Shown here: positions 44,654 through 54,640 of the stretch, piece after piece
How the letters are laid out: every line of letters begins with the position of its first letter
Position numbering within the stretch: the stretch's first letter is position 1
NCBI GenBank assembly: GCA_017308115.1
Contig: JAFKFS010000020.1
Coordinates: 1 to 56,451, forward strand
Direction: 5' to 3'
Origin: Bordetella sp.
GTDB taxonomy: Bacteria; Pseudomonadota; Alphaproteobacteria; Caulobacterales; Caulobacteraceae
Length of the DNA: 56,451 nt
Made by a program: the position numbers and the translations under genes
The notes under the pieces: generated by a model
Seen by the model: the letters and a program-made list of their open reading frames with translations, nothing else
What the model was told of the DNA's origin: nothing
Databases searched by the model: none

Positions 44654-47600
44654 TCAGCTCCTCAGAAACGCCTTCAGCGCCGCGGGCTTGACCGGCTTGG
44701 GCAGCAGGACGGCGCCCGCCGCTCCCGCCTTCTCCTTCAGCCCGTCGCGGGTGTCGGCGGTGACCAGGGCGATGCGCCTCACGCCTCGCGCGCGCAGCCA
44801 GTCCACGGCGGCTAGGCCGTCCGGCTCGTCGTCGCCCAGATGCAGGTCGACCAGGGCGGCGTCGAACGGCCCCGCCGCCGCGCGCGCGTCCGCCACCGAG
44901 CGCGCGGTCACGGCCTGCGCGCCCCAGCGGTCCAGCAGGGCCGTCAGGGCGTCCAGGATGGCCGGCTCGTTGTCCACGCACAGCACCCGCAGGCCCGCCA
45001 GGGGCAGGCGGCGGTCGTCGATCACGACCTCCGGCACGGGCCCGGCGGCGGCGCGCGGGACGGCGACCTGGAAGGTCGTGCCGCGCCCGACCCGCGAGGC
45101 CAGGGAAAGGGGATGGCCCAGCAGGTCCGACAGCTTCTGCACGATGGCCAGGCCCAGCCCCGCGCCCGGCTCGTCCACCGGCGCGCCGGGCAGGCGGACG
45201 AACTCGCCGAAGACGGCCTGGCGGTCGGCCTCGGCAATGCCGCGCCCGGTGTCGCTGACCAGAATCCGCACGCGCTCGCCGTCGCGCCGGGCGCCGATCA
45301 GCACCCGTCCCCGGTCGGTGTAGCGGATGGCGTTGGCGACCAGATTCTGCAGCATGGAGCGCAGCAGGTCGCGGTCCGAGGCGATCCACAGGCTGGACGG
45401 CGCCACGGTCAGCGCCAGTCCCTTGGCGCGGGCGACGGGAGCGAACTCGCGCGCCAGTTCGTCGAACAGGCCGCCCAGCGCCAGCGGCGCCACGGCGGGC
45501 TGGACGCCGCCCGCCTCCAGCTTGGACAGGTTGAGCAGGGCGGTCAGCAGGCGGTGGGCGCTGTCGATGGCGCGGTCGGCGTTGAAGGCCAGGTCGCGGC
45601 CGGTCGACCCCTCCAGCGCCGGGTCCTCGCGCAGGGCGGCGATGAACAGGCGCGCGGCGTGCAGCGGCTGCAGCAGGTCATGGCTGGCGGCGGCCAGGAA
45701 GCGGGTCTTGGAGGCGGTGGCGTCCTCGGCCTGGCGGCGGGCCTCCTCCAGCCGTTCGGTGCGGTCGGCGACGCGGGCCTCCAGCCGTTCGTTGGCCTCC
45801 TCCAGCCCGCGGGCGGCGCGGCGCAGGGCGGTGATGTCGGTGTAGCTGGTGGCGTAGCCGCCGCCGGGGATGGGCGCGCCGGACGAGCGCAGGATGCGGC
45901 CGTCGGGCTGGACGCGTTCGTGGTCATGGGGGATGCGGCGGGCCAGGGCCTCCAGCCGGCGCTCGACCCAGCCGTCGATCTCGTGATCCGGCGCGCCCGC
46001 CTCGCCGCGCTCGGCGTTCAGGCGATAGACGGCGGCGATGGGCAGGCCGACGTGGACGAAGCCGGCGGGCAGGTCGAACATCTCGACATAGCGGCGGTTC
46101 CAGGCGGTCAGGCGCAGGTCTTCGTCCACCACGCTGACGCCCTGGTCGATGTTGTCCAGCGTGGTCTGCAGCAGGTCGCGGTTGAACTGGACGGCCTGGG
46201 ACGCCTCGTCGAGCATCCGCACCACGTCCTCGGGCGCGCGGCCCCCGGCGGCCAGGGCGGCGGCCAGGACGCGGCGGGCGGCGGCGGCGCCGACGGCCCC
46301 CGCCAGCATCCGCTCGGCCGCGCGGGCCAGGGCCGCGTCGGCGGGGTCGGCGTCCTTCAGCCGGACGTCCGTCTCGCGCGCCCAGGCGGCGAAGGCGCGC
46401 TCGGCCCGTTCGTCGCCGATGAAGCGGGCGACCAGGGCGCGCAGGTCGCCGACCGAGGCCCCTGCCGAGCCGCCGCGGCCCTCCAGCCAGTCGGGGCCGA
46501 GCCGGTCGACGAAGGCGCGGGCCTGCACCCGGTCGATCAGGCGCGGCGGCCGCGCCCGCGACACCAGGACGAAGACCCCCAGGTTCAGCGACAGGCTGAG
46601 GAAGACCCCCGCCGCGAACGGGTCCTCCAGCCCCAGCATGGCGGGCACGTTCAGGCCGAAGCCGGGGGCCAGCTGCGGCGCGGCCAGCATGACGGCCCAG
46701 ACCGCCATCCCCGCCGCCAGCCCGGCCAGGGCGCCGCCGGCGCGCCCGCCGCGCCACAGCACCGCTCCGAACAGCGACGGCGCCAGCTGGGCCAGGGCGG
46801 CGAAGGACACCAGGCCGATGGCCGCCAGTCCGCTGGTCCGGTCCATGGCCAGATAATAGAGCCAGGCCAGCAGCAGCAGGCCGACGATGGCCAGGCGGCG
46901 GATGTTCAGCAGGGTTCTGGCCATGTCCGGCGGGACCATGTCCGGCGGCGCCGCGCCGCGCCGCCCGGCCCCCATCAGCGGCAGGACCAGGTTGTTGGAC
47001 ACCATGGCCGACAGGGCCACGGCCTCGACGATGACCATGGCGGTGGCGGCCGAGAAGCCGCCGACGAAGACCACGGCGGTCAGCAGGCTCTGTCCCGCGC
47101 CGAAGGGCAGGGCCAGCACCAGAAGGTCGGGATTGGTCTGCGGCCGGAACAGGCCGCCCGCCGCCACCAGCGGCAGCACCGCCAGGGTGGTCAGGATCAG
47201 ATACAGGGGGAAGATCCAGCGCGCCCGGCGCACCTGGGCGGGGTCGCCGCCCTCGACGAAGGCGACGTGGAACTGGCGCGGCAGGCAGAAGATGGCCAGG
47301 GTCGCCACCAGGGTGATGGCGATGAAGCGGGCGTCGATGTGCGGCCATGTTCCCAGCTGGCCCAGGCTGTCGGCCGCGGCCTGCCGCGACGGCGAGGCGG
47401 TCAGCAGGAACACGGCGAAGACGGCCACCGCCAGCAGGGCGGCCAGCTTGACGATGGACTCGATGCCGATGGCCTGGATCAGGCCGCGGTTGTGCTCGGT
47501 CAGGTCGGGCCTTCGTGCGCCGAACAGGATGGCGAACCCGGCCAGCACCGCCGCCATGACCAGGACGGTCAGGCTCTCGGACCCGGCGACCGGGGTGCCC

Positions 47601-48040
47601 GCCGTGATCATCTCGCCCGCCATCGACAGCGACTTGAGCTGCAGCGCGATGTAGGGGACCGAGCCCAGGATGGCGACGCCCGCCACCGCCGCGCCCAGCG
47701 CCGGGCTCTTGCCGTAGCGCGACGAGATGAAGTCGGCCATCGAGCCGACGTTCTCGCGTCGGGCGGCCGAGGCGATGCGCCGCCACAGCGGCAGCAGCAG
47801 GGTCAGCCCCAGGATCGGCCCGACATAGATGGGCAGATACTCCCACCCGTCGCGGGCCGCCGTGCCGACGGCGCCGTAATAGGTCCAGGAGGTGCAGTAG
47901 ATGGCCAGCGACAGGGCGTAGAGCGACGGGCCTAGCATTCCCCGCCGCGCCTTGATCTGCGGCCGCTCGTACCACCAGGCGATGCCGAACAGGGCCGCCA
48001 TGTAGAAGGCCGTCAGAGCCAGGGTCGCGAGGCTGAACAT
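44654..48040 (-). CDS. SLC5 transporter-like hybrid sensor histidine kinase (MxtR/CrbS type)
   Basis: This 1128-residue protein has a sodium/solute symporter-like domain of some 13 helices in residues 1 to about 490. A linker (LRALVARFIGDERAERAFAA) resembles a STAC domain; a PAS-like region and coiled coil follow. The kinase core has the phospho-His in ASHDLLQPLHAAR, and NLVANAIRYTDRG plus VSDTGRGIAEADRQAVFGEF. A C-terminal receiver has LRVLCVDNEPAILDAL and the Asp in DAALVDLHLGDDEPDG. Such hybrids sense organic acids such as acetate in other bacteria. MFSLATLALT at 48040 is preferred as start; 48067 is possible. Confidence 0.88.
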   Translation of the reverse strand: MFSLATLALTAFYMAALFGIAWWYERPQIKARRGMLGPSLYALSLAIYCTSWTYYGAVGTAARDGWEYLPIYVGPILGLTLLLPLWRRIASAARRENVGSMADFISSRYGKSPALGAAVAGVAILGSVPYIALQLKSLSMAGEMITAGTPVAGSESLTVLVMAAVLAGFAILFGARRPDLTEHNRGLIQAIGIESIVKLAALLAVAVFAVFLLTASPSRQAAADSLGQLGTWPHIDARFIAITLVATLAIFCLPRQFHVAFVEGGDPAQVRRARWIFPLYLILTTLAVLPLVAAGGLFRPQTNPDLLVLALPFGAGQSLLTAVVFVGGFSAATAMVIVEAVALSAMVSNNLVLPLMGAGRRGAAPPDMVPPDMARTLLNIRRLAIVGLLLLAWLYYLAMDRTSGLAAIGLVSFAALAQLAPSLFGAVLWRGGRAGGALAGLAAGMAVWAVMLAAPQLAPGFGLNVPAMLGLEDPFAAGVFLSLSLNLGVFVLVSRARPPRLIDRVQARAFVDRLGPDWLEGRGGSAGASVGDLRALVARFIGDERAERAFAAWARETDVRLKDADPADAALARAAERMLAGAVGAAAARRVLAAALAAGGRAPEDVVRMLDEASQAVQFNRDLLQTTLDNIDQGVSVVDEDLRLTAWNRRYVEMFDLPAGFVHVGLPIAAVYRLNAERGEAGAPDHEIDGWVERRLEALARRIPHDHERVQPDGRILRSSGAPIPGGGYATSYTDITALRRAARGLEEANERLEARVADRTERLEEARRQAEDATASKTRFLAAASHDLLQPLHAARLFIAALREDPALEGSTGRDLAFNADRAIDSAHRLLTALLNLSKLEAGGVQPAVAPLALGGLFDELAREFAPVARAKGLALTVAPSSLWIASDRDLLRSMLQNLVANAIRYTDRGRVLIGARRDGERVRILVSDTGRGIAEADRQAVFGEFVRLPGAPVDEPGAGLGLAIVQKLSDLLGHPLSLASRVGRGTTFQVAVPRAAAGPVPEVVIDDRRLPLAGLRVLCVDNEPAILDALTALLDRWGAQAVTARSVADARAAAGPFDAALVDLHLGDDEPDGLAAVDWLRARGVRRIALVTADTRDGLKEKAGAAGAVLLPKPVKPAALKAFLRS

Positions 48041-48141
48041 GGGGGCATCTGGGCCGGGCGCGATCATGCGGGCAAGCGAAAAAAAGAGGGCGGCCAGGCC
48101 GAAGCCGGACCGCCCGCAGGTTGGCGAAAGTTCCGCGACCT

Positions 48142-48294
48142 TCTCCCTCCCCGTCCCGGGGAGGGTGGTCGCAGCGAAGCGGAGACCGGGTGGGGAGGGC
48201 CGGGTGATGAGGGGCTCGGTTGTGAATAGCCAAGCCGCCCCACCCGGCCTCGCCCTGTCGGGCTCAGCCACCCTCCCCGGGACGGGGAGGGAGA
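48142..48294. repeat. Palindromic intergenic repeat, copy 5
   Basis: Perfect 27-base inverted arms at 48142-48168 and 48268-48294, each itself a hairpin (CCCTCCCCGTCCCGGGGAGGG inverted at the other side; the loop differs from copy 1, where it is TTCAT). The interior GACCGGGTGGGGAG and CCCCACCCGG also pair. It lies between the hybrid kinase start and the end of the MFS gene. Retained pairing with changed loop sequence indicates selection on structure. Confidence 0.85.
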
Positions 48295-48304
48295 GGCGCG
48301 CGCC

Positions 48305-49975
<1,671 letters not shown>

Positions 49976-50367
49976 AGGCAGTCCCTTCCTGTGCGGCCGC
50001 GACGCGCGGCGCGTTTCCCTCGCGCCCGGCATGCTTTGCGCCGAGCGTCGGAAGGGAGAATGACAACAGGAACGCCGGTTTGCGCAGAGCGACCTTGGTC
50101 GAATAATCATGCTTCCCTCTCCCGGCGGGAGAGGGCTTGAGCGCATGAGAGCGCAGCGATCGTTCTGGCGCGAAAGGGTGAGGGGCTAAGACGTCAGTCG
50201 GCGCGAGCCGTCGCGCAACAGCAGATCGCCTCTTATTCACCAAGCCAGAGAGGTTGAAAGGGTGAGGCACGGCCTTCGGCCGACTTCCACCGCGAACCCT
50301 CCCCCTTTCGCCTTCGCCAATCGCTTCGCTCTTGGAGGCTCAAGCCCTCTCCCATCGGGAGAGGGAT
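49976..50367. repeat. Intergenic region with palindromic repeat, copy 6
   Basis: The ~390 bases hold no gene. CCCTCTCCCGGCGGGAGAGGG at 50115-50135 (as CCCTCTCCCG + GCGGGAGAGGG) and CCCTCTCCCATCGGGAGAGGG at 50346-50366 are two related hairpins at the two ends, with CTTGAG and CTCAAG beside them as inverted flanks. The middle includes GGCCTTCGGCC. The MFS gene promoter is expected near 49976-50100, but no clear box was found. Confidence 0.65.
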
Positions 50368-51813
50368 TCAGATCCCCATGCAGAGGTATTTGATCTCCAG
50401 ATAGTCCTCGATGCCGTGGCGGGAGCCCTCGCGGCCGAGGCCCGACTGCTTGACGCCGCCGAAGGGGGCGACTTCGGTGGAGATCAGACCGGTGTTGACG
50501 CCGATCATGCCTGTCTCCATCGCCTCGGCCACCCGCCAGACCCGGCTCAGGTCGCGGGCGTAGAAGTAGCCGGCCAGGCCGAAGACGGTGTCGTTGGCCA
50601 GGGCGATCCCTTCCTCCTCGGTCTCGAACCGGACCACGCCCGAGACGGGACCGAAGGTCTCCTCGCGGCACATCCGCATGTCCTGGGTCACGCCCGACAG
50701 GACGGTCGGCTGGAAGAAGGTCCCGCCCCGTTCGTGGCGGGCGCCCCCGGTCAGCAGGGTCGCGCCCTTGGCCAGGGCGTCGGCGACGTGTTCCTCGACC
50801 TTCTTCACCGCCTTGTCGTCGATCAGGGGGCCGATCTGGACGCCGTCGTCCAGGCCGTTTCCGACCTTGAGCGCCTCGGTGGCCTTGGTCAGCTTGGCGA
50901 CGAATTCGTCATGGACGGCCGCCTGCACATAGAAGCGGTTGGTGCAGACGCAGGTCTGGCCCGCATTGCGGTATTTGGAGGCGACGGCGCCCGCCACGGC
51001 GGCGTCCACGTCGGCGTCGTCGAAGACCAGGAAGGGGGCGTTGCCCCCCAGTTCGAGGCTCATCTTCTTGATGGTCTGCGACGACTGCGCCATCAGCAGG
51101 CGGCCGATCTCGGTCGAGCCGGTGAAGCTGATCTTGCGCACCGCCTCATTGGACGTCAGTTCGCCGCCGATGGCCGAGGCCGAACCGGTGACGACGTTGA
51201 ACAGGCCGGGCGGCAGGCCCGCCTCCTCGGCCAGCACGGCCAGCGCCAGCGCCGACAGCGGCGTCTGGCTGGCCGGCTTCAGCACCACGGCGCAGCCCGC
51301 GGCCAGGGCCGGGCCGACCTTGCGGGTGATCATGGCGGCGGGGAAGTTCCACGGGGTGATGGCCCCGACCACCCCGACCGGCCGGCGCAGCGTCACCAAT
51401 CGTTTGGAGGCGTCATGGGTCGGGATGACCTCGCCATAGGTGCGTTTGCCCTCCTCGGCGAACCATTCGATGAAGCTGGCCGCGTAGGCGATTTCGCCCT
51501 TCGCCTCGGTCAGGCTCTTGCCCTGCTCGCGGGTCAGCAGACGGCCGAGGGCCTCCTGCTCGCTCATCATCAGGTCGAACCAGCGGCGAAGGATGCGGGC
51601 GCGCTCGCCCGCCGTCTTCGCGGCCCAGGGCTTCATGGCGGCCTCGGCGGCGGCGACGGCGCGGCGGGTCTCGGCGGCGCCCATGTCGGGAACCGTCGCC
51701 AGCGTCTCGCCCGTGGCCGGGTCGGTCACCTGGATCGTCCCGCCGTCGTCGGCGTCGATCCAGCGGCCGTCGACATAGGCCTGACGGCGCAGCAGGCGGG
51801 CGGGATCGGACAT
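50368..51813 (-). CDS. gabD: NAD(P)-dependent succinate-semialdehyde dehydrogenase
   Basis: This 481-residue aldehyde dehydrogenase has the active-site region FNVVTGSASAIGGELTSN, FTGSTEIGRLLMAQSS, the general-base Glu in SLELGGNAPFLVF and the nucleophilic Cys in NAGQTCVCTNRF. The overall pattern (AKTAGERARILRRWF, EAKGEIAYAASFIEWFAEEG) is that of GabD, which converts succinate semialdehyde to succinate in GABA use. Start MSDPARLL at 51813 gives normal length. It follows the two-component pair on the same strand, 76 bases after the regulator, so possibly one transcript. Confidence 0.92.
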   Translation of the reverse strand: MSDPARLLRRQAYVDGRWIDADDGGTIQVTDPATGETLATVPDMGAAETRRAVAAAEAAMKPWAAKTAGERARILRRWFDLMMSEQEALGRLLTREQGKSLTEAKGEIAYAASFIEWFAEEGKRTYGEVIPTHDASKRLVTLRRPVGVVGAITPWNFPAAMITRKVGPALAAGCAVVLKPASQTPLSALALAVLAEEAGLPPGLFNVVTGSASAIGGELTSNEAVRKISFTGSTEIGRLLMAQSSQTIKKMSLELGGNAPFLVFDDADVDAAVAGAVASKYRNAGQTCVCTNRFYVQAAVHDEFVAKLTKATEALKVGNGLDDGVQIGPLIDDKAVKKVEEHVADALAKGATLLTGGARHERGGTFFQPTVLSGVTQDMRMCREETFGPVSGVVRFETEEEGIALANDTVFGLAGYFYARDLSRVWRVAEAMETGMIGVNTGLISTEVAPFGGVKQSGLGREGSRHGIEDYLEIKYLCMGI

Positions 51814-51889
51814 GGGACGGCTCCTTGGACGCGGTCGGGGAGCCGACATAACGCGCCGCAGCGGGCGCGGCTGCAAGACGATCGAAGGT

Positions 51890-52495
51890 TCAGGCCAGCA
51901 TCAGCCCCATGCGGACCAGGGCCGACAGGCTGTCCGCCTCCATCTTGGCCATGACCTTGGCGCGGAAGACCTCGACCGTGCGCGGGCTGATCTTCAGGTT
52001 CAGGGCCATCTCCTTGTTGGAGGCGCCGGCCACCAGGGCGTCGAACACCTGGCGCTCGCGCGGGGTCAGGCGGCCCAGGCGCTGGCGGGCCTGCTGGCGG
52101 GCCTGCTGCCGGGCGTCCAGGTCGCTGAGCCGCGCCAGGCAGCCCTTCACCACCTCGACCAGGCGGGCGAGATCGAACGGCTTCTCGATGAAGTCGACGA
52201 TGCCGTCCTTCATCATCTGCACCGCCATGGAGACCTCGGCGTAGCCGGTGATGACGATGATCGGCCAGGCCTCGCCGCGCAGTTCGGCCAGGCGGCGCAC
52301 GATCTCCGCCCCGTCTATGCCCGGCATCCGCACGTCGGTGATGACGCAGGCGGAGGCGTCCTCGGGCAGGGCGTCGAAGAACTCGGTCCCGCTGGCGAAG
52401 CCGCGCGCGCGCACCCCGCGCCCGCGCAGCGCCTGCAGCAGGGCGTCGCGGACGGACGGATCGTTGTCGATGACGAAGACGGAATGTTCTTTCAT
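51890..52495 (-). CDS. Two-component response regulator, FixJ family
   Basis: This 201-residue protein has a receiver domain with VFVIDNDPSVRDALLQ, the phospho-acceptor Asp in VITDVRMPGIDG and the Thr/Lys region GYAEVSMAVQ and FIEKPFD. A linker with a repeated ARQQARQQARQ run leads to a LuxR-type helix-turn-helix (LTPRERQVFDALVAGASNKE, EVFRAKVMAKMEADSL). ATGA overlap with the kinase gene shows it is the cognate partner. Of the two neighbours, gabD and the TIGR02001 gene are candidate targets. Confidence 0.93.
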   Translation of the reverse strand: MKEHSVFVIDNDPSVRDALLQALRGRGVRARGFASGTEFFDALPEDASACVITDVRMPGIDGAEIVRRLAELRGEAWPIIVITGYAEVSMAVQMMKDGIVDFIEKPFDLARLVEVVKGCLARLSDLDARQQARQQARQRLGRLTPRERQVFDALVAGASNKEMALNLKISPRTVEVFRAKVMAKMEADSLSALVRMGLMLA

Positions 52496-53505
52496 GCGGC
52501 CTTGGCCTCCGGGTCCAAGGGCAGGGTGAAGGAGAAGGCGGCCCCGCCCAGGGCTGGGCTTCGGCCCACGCCGAGGACCCCGCCGTGCCGCTCGACGATG
52601 GTCCGGGTGACGGACAGGCCCAGTCCCATGCCGCCGGGCTTGGCGCTGGTCATGGGCTGGAACAGGCGGTCGATCTGGTCGTCGGGGACGCCGGGGCCGT
52701 TGTCCTCGACGCTGACGCGATAGCCTTCGGCCTCGGCGCCGCCCAGGACGCGCACCTCGGCTCCGTCGCGCCCTTCGGCCGCCTCGACGCCGTTCCGCAC
52801 CAGATTGACCACGGCCTGCTGGAATTGAATCCGGTCCGCCTGCACGCCGTCGTCGTCGCCGTCCATCTCGATGCGGATGGCGACGCCCCTGTCCTGTCCC
52901 ATGTGGGTCAGGATCGGCTTGATGCTCTCGACCATGGCGGAGGCGCGCTCGTGTCCCAGGACGCCGGTCTCCTGGGCCAGGAAGCCGCGGATGCGGCGTA
53001 TGATCTCGCCCGCGCGCAGCAACTGGCCCTGCGCCAGGTCCAGGGTGAAGCAGGCGCTGTCGCCCAGGGGGCCGGCCTTCTCCATCTCGGCCCGACTGGC
53101 GTGCAGATAGCCGCCGCAGGCGCTCAAGGGTTGATTCAGCTCATGGGCCAGGGTGGCCGCCATCTCGCCCAGCGAGTTCAGGCGCCAGACGGTGTTCAAC
53201 TGCGCGTGCAGGTCTCGGGCCTGGGCTTCCGCGTCATGGCGCCGCTTCAGGTCGGCCCAGGTCAGGGCGTCGGCCAGGGCGTCGGCGAGGTCGGAGATGC
53301 GGCGCCAGGCCTGCAGCAGGGCCGCTGACGTGGCGAGCGACAGGGCCAGGGCGATCGGGATCAGGCCGCCCGCCAGGCGGGGCGCGGCCAGCGCCGCCGT
53401 CAGGGCCGCGGCCCCCGCCAGGGCGCATGACAGGGCGCACGCCAGGGCGATGACCGGCGCCGCGGGGCGACGGGATGGCGGGACGTCAGGCGGGCGGGGG
53501 TCCAA
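52492..53505 (-). CDS. Sensor histidine kinase, FixL/DctS-like core
   Basis: This 337-residue protein has two hydrophobic segments near residues 15-35 and 45-65, so it is membrane anchored with almost no periplasmic domain. The kinase core has the phospho-His in ATLAHELNQPLSACGGYLH, NLVRNGVEAAEG, VEDNGPGVPDDQIDRLFQP and GMGLGLSVTRTIVERHGG. The HELNQPL box is the type found in FixL/DctS partners of FixJ regulators. The start codon is TTG at 53505 with no strong ribosome site, so the true start is uncertain. It overlaps the regulator by 4 bases. Confidence 0.88.
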   Translation of the reverse strand: MDPRPPDVPPSRRPAAPVIALACALSCALAGAAALTAALAAPRLAGGLIPIALALSLATSAALLQAWRRISDLADALADALTWADLKRRHDAEAQARDLHAQLNTVWRLNSLGEMAATLAHELNQPLSACGGYLHASRAEMEKAGPLGDSACFTLDLAQGQLLRAGEIIRRIRGFLAQETGVLGHERASAMVESIKPILTHMGQDRGVAIRIEMDGDDDGVQADRIQFQQAVVNLVRNGVEAAEGRDGAEVRVLGGAEAEGYRVSVEDNGPGVPDDQIDRLFQPMTSAKPGGMGLGLSVTRTIVERHGGVLGVGRSPALGGAAFSFTLPLDPEAKAA

Positions 53506-53859
53506 TACAGAGTAAATTGCGTTCGTCTTCGTCTCCTGTGGCGTCAGGAGCGAAGCCTTTCCGTGTCGTCGTCTTCATCGCGATGGCGCCGGCGGATTAT
53601 CACCCGCGCTTCGCCCTGGCTGCAATAGCGTCCTACAGTTCTTCAATGGATATAAAAACGTCAATTTCCGTAATAACGCTGATACATGTAGTGATCAAAT
53701 TAATCGTTGCTTGATGGTTAATAAATAAATCAGTGCTTGTTGTTGAGCGGAGGCGTGAAGGCGCGCGCCACTCCTTATTACGTATTTCTACGTATAAGCC
53801 GGTTTACGATTGCTACTGCGATCTTCACCTACGGGCTCTTCAGTCTCAAAGAGGTTTCA
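53506..53859. promoter_or_regulatory. AT-rich divergent control region with paired TACGTA palindromes
   Basis: This region between the kinase and the outer-membrane gene is much AT-richer than its flanks from about 53640 to 53740. Two TACGTA palindromes at 53779-53784 and 53789-53794 are exactly 10 bases apart, one helical turn. TATAAG at 53793-53798 could be a -10 element. The neighbouring FixJ-family regulator is a natural candidate to bind there. No gene is convincing; a 22-codon hydrophobic frame at 53646 lacks a ribosome site. Confidence 0.4.
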
Positions 53860-54582
53860 ATGCTCCCCGAAGCTCCCGCTCGACGCCAGAAAGGCGCTCG
53901 CGCGTCGTTCCGCCCTTCATGGGCCGCCCTTTCTCTCGCCCTTTCGCCCGTCCTTGTGGCGCCCGCGCAGGCCCAGTCCGTCGAAGCCCAGATCGGCGTC
54001 GCCAGCGAATACGTCGGAAAGGGGCTGGGCAAGAGCGCCGGCGATCCCAGCGTCAACGCCAGTCTGGAGGCCTCCCACGGCGCCTTCTACGGCAGCGTCT
54101 TCGTCTCGACGGCCAAGCTGTCCCAGGGATCGGACGCCGAGATCGTCACCGCCCTGGGCTGGCGGCCCAAGGCGGCGGGCGTCGCCTTCGACCTGTCGGT
54201 CGTGAACCGCGACCTGCCCGGCACGCGGTCGGGCGTCGACGCCAACTACTGGGAATATCAGGCCGACGCCGCGCGCAAGTTCGGGCGCGTCTCGGGGCGG
54301 CTGCGGGTCAACTACACGCCCGACGGTTTCGCCGCGACCCGGGAAGCCTGGTGGATCGAGGCTCAGGCGGCGACGGCCCTGGGGCCGCGGGCCAAGGCGT
54401 CGGCGGCGTTCGGCGTGCGCTCGGCGGACGGCGGGGCCGACTACAACGCCTGGAACCTGGGCGTGAAATACAATCTGACCGAACGGTGGGCGGCGGACCT
54501 GCGCTGGTACGACACCGACAGCCATGACCTGGGCGACAACTATGACGGACGCCTGGTCGGAGCGCTGAGCTTCAACTTTTGA
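53860..54582 (+). CDS. TIGR02001 family outer-membrane protein
   Basis: This 240-residue protein has an N-terminal signal (MLPEAPARRQKGARASFRPS, hydrophobic core to APAQAQ) and then a barrel-like pattern. IGVASEYVGKGLGKSAGDPS and NYWEYQADAARKFGRVSGRL recall the TIGR02001 (Gcw_chp) family, and the last residue is Phe (GALSFNF). The family is outer-membrane located and of unknown function. Strand repeats such as WNLGVKYNLTERWAADLRWY are clear. GAGG lies before ATG 53860. Confidence 0.82.
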   Translation: MLPEAPARRQKGARASFRPSWAALSLALSPVLVAPAQAQSVEAQIGVASEYVGKGLGKSAGDPSVNASLEASHGAFYGSVFVSTAKLSQGSDAEIVTALGWRPKAAGVAFDLSVVNRDLPGTRSGVDANYWEYQADAARKFGRVSGRLRVNYTPDGFAATREAWWIEAQAATALGPRAKASAAFGVRSADGGADYNAWNLGVKYNLTERWAADLRWYDTDSHDLGDNYDGRLVGALSFNF

Positions 54583-54640
54583 TGGTGAGCCGGCCCGGCT
54601 CTCAAGAGAATCTTCACGGGGAAAGAGTTAGGTGGACGCC

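Noticed and set aside
44840-47935. A 1031-codon open frame on the plus strand opposite the hybrid kinase
   Set aside because: Product is a repetitive Gln/Gly/Arg/Asp-rich string without domains, whereas the minus strand shows a complete SLC5-kinase-receiver protein.
53646-53714. 22-codon hydrophobic frame in the AT-rich control region
   Set aside because: No ribosome-binding sequence and too short to judge; likely chance in AT-rich DNA.
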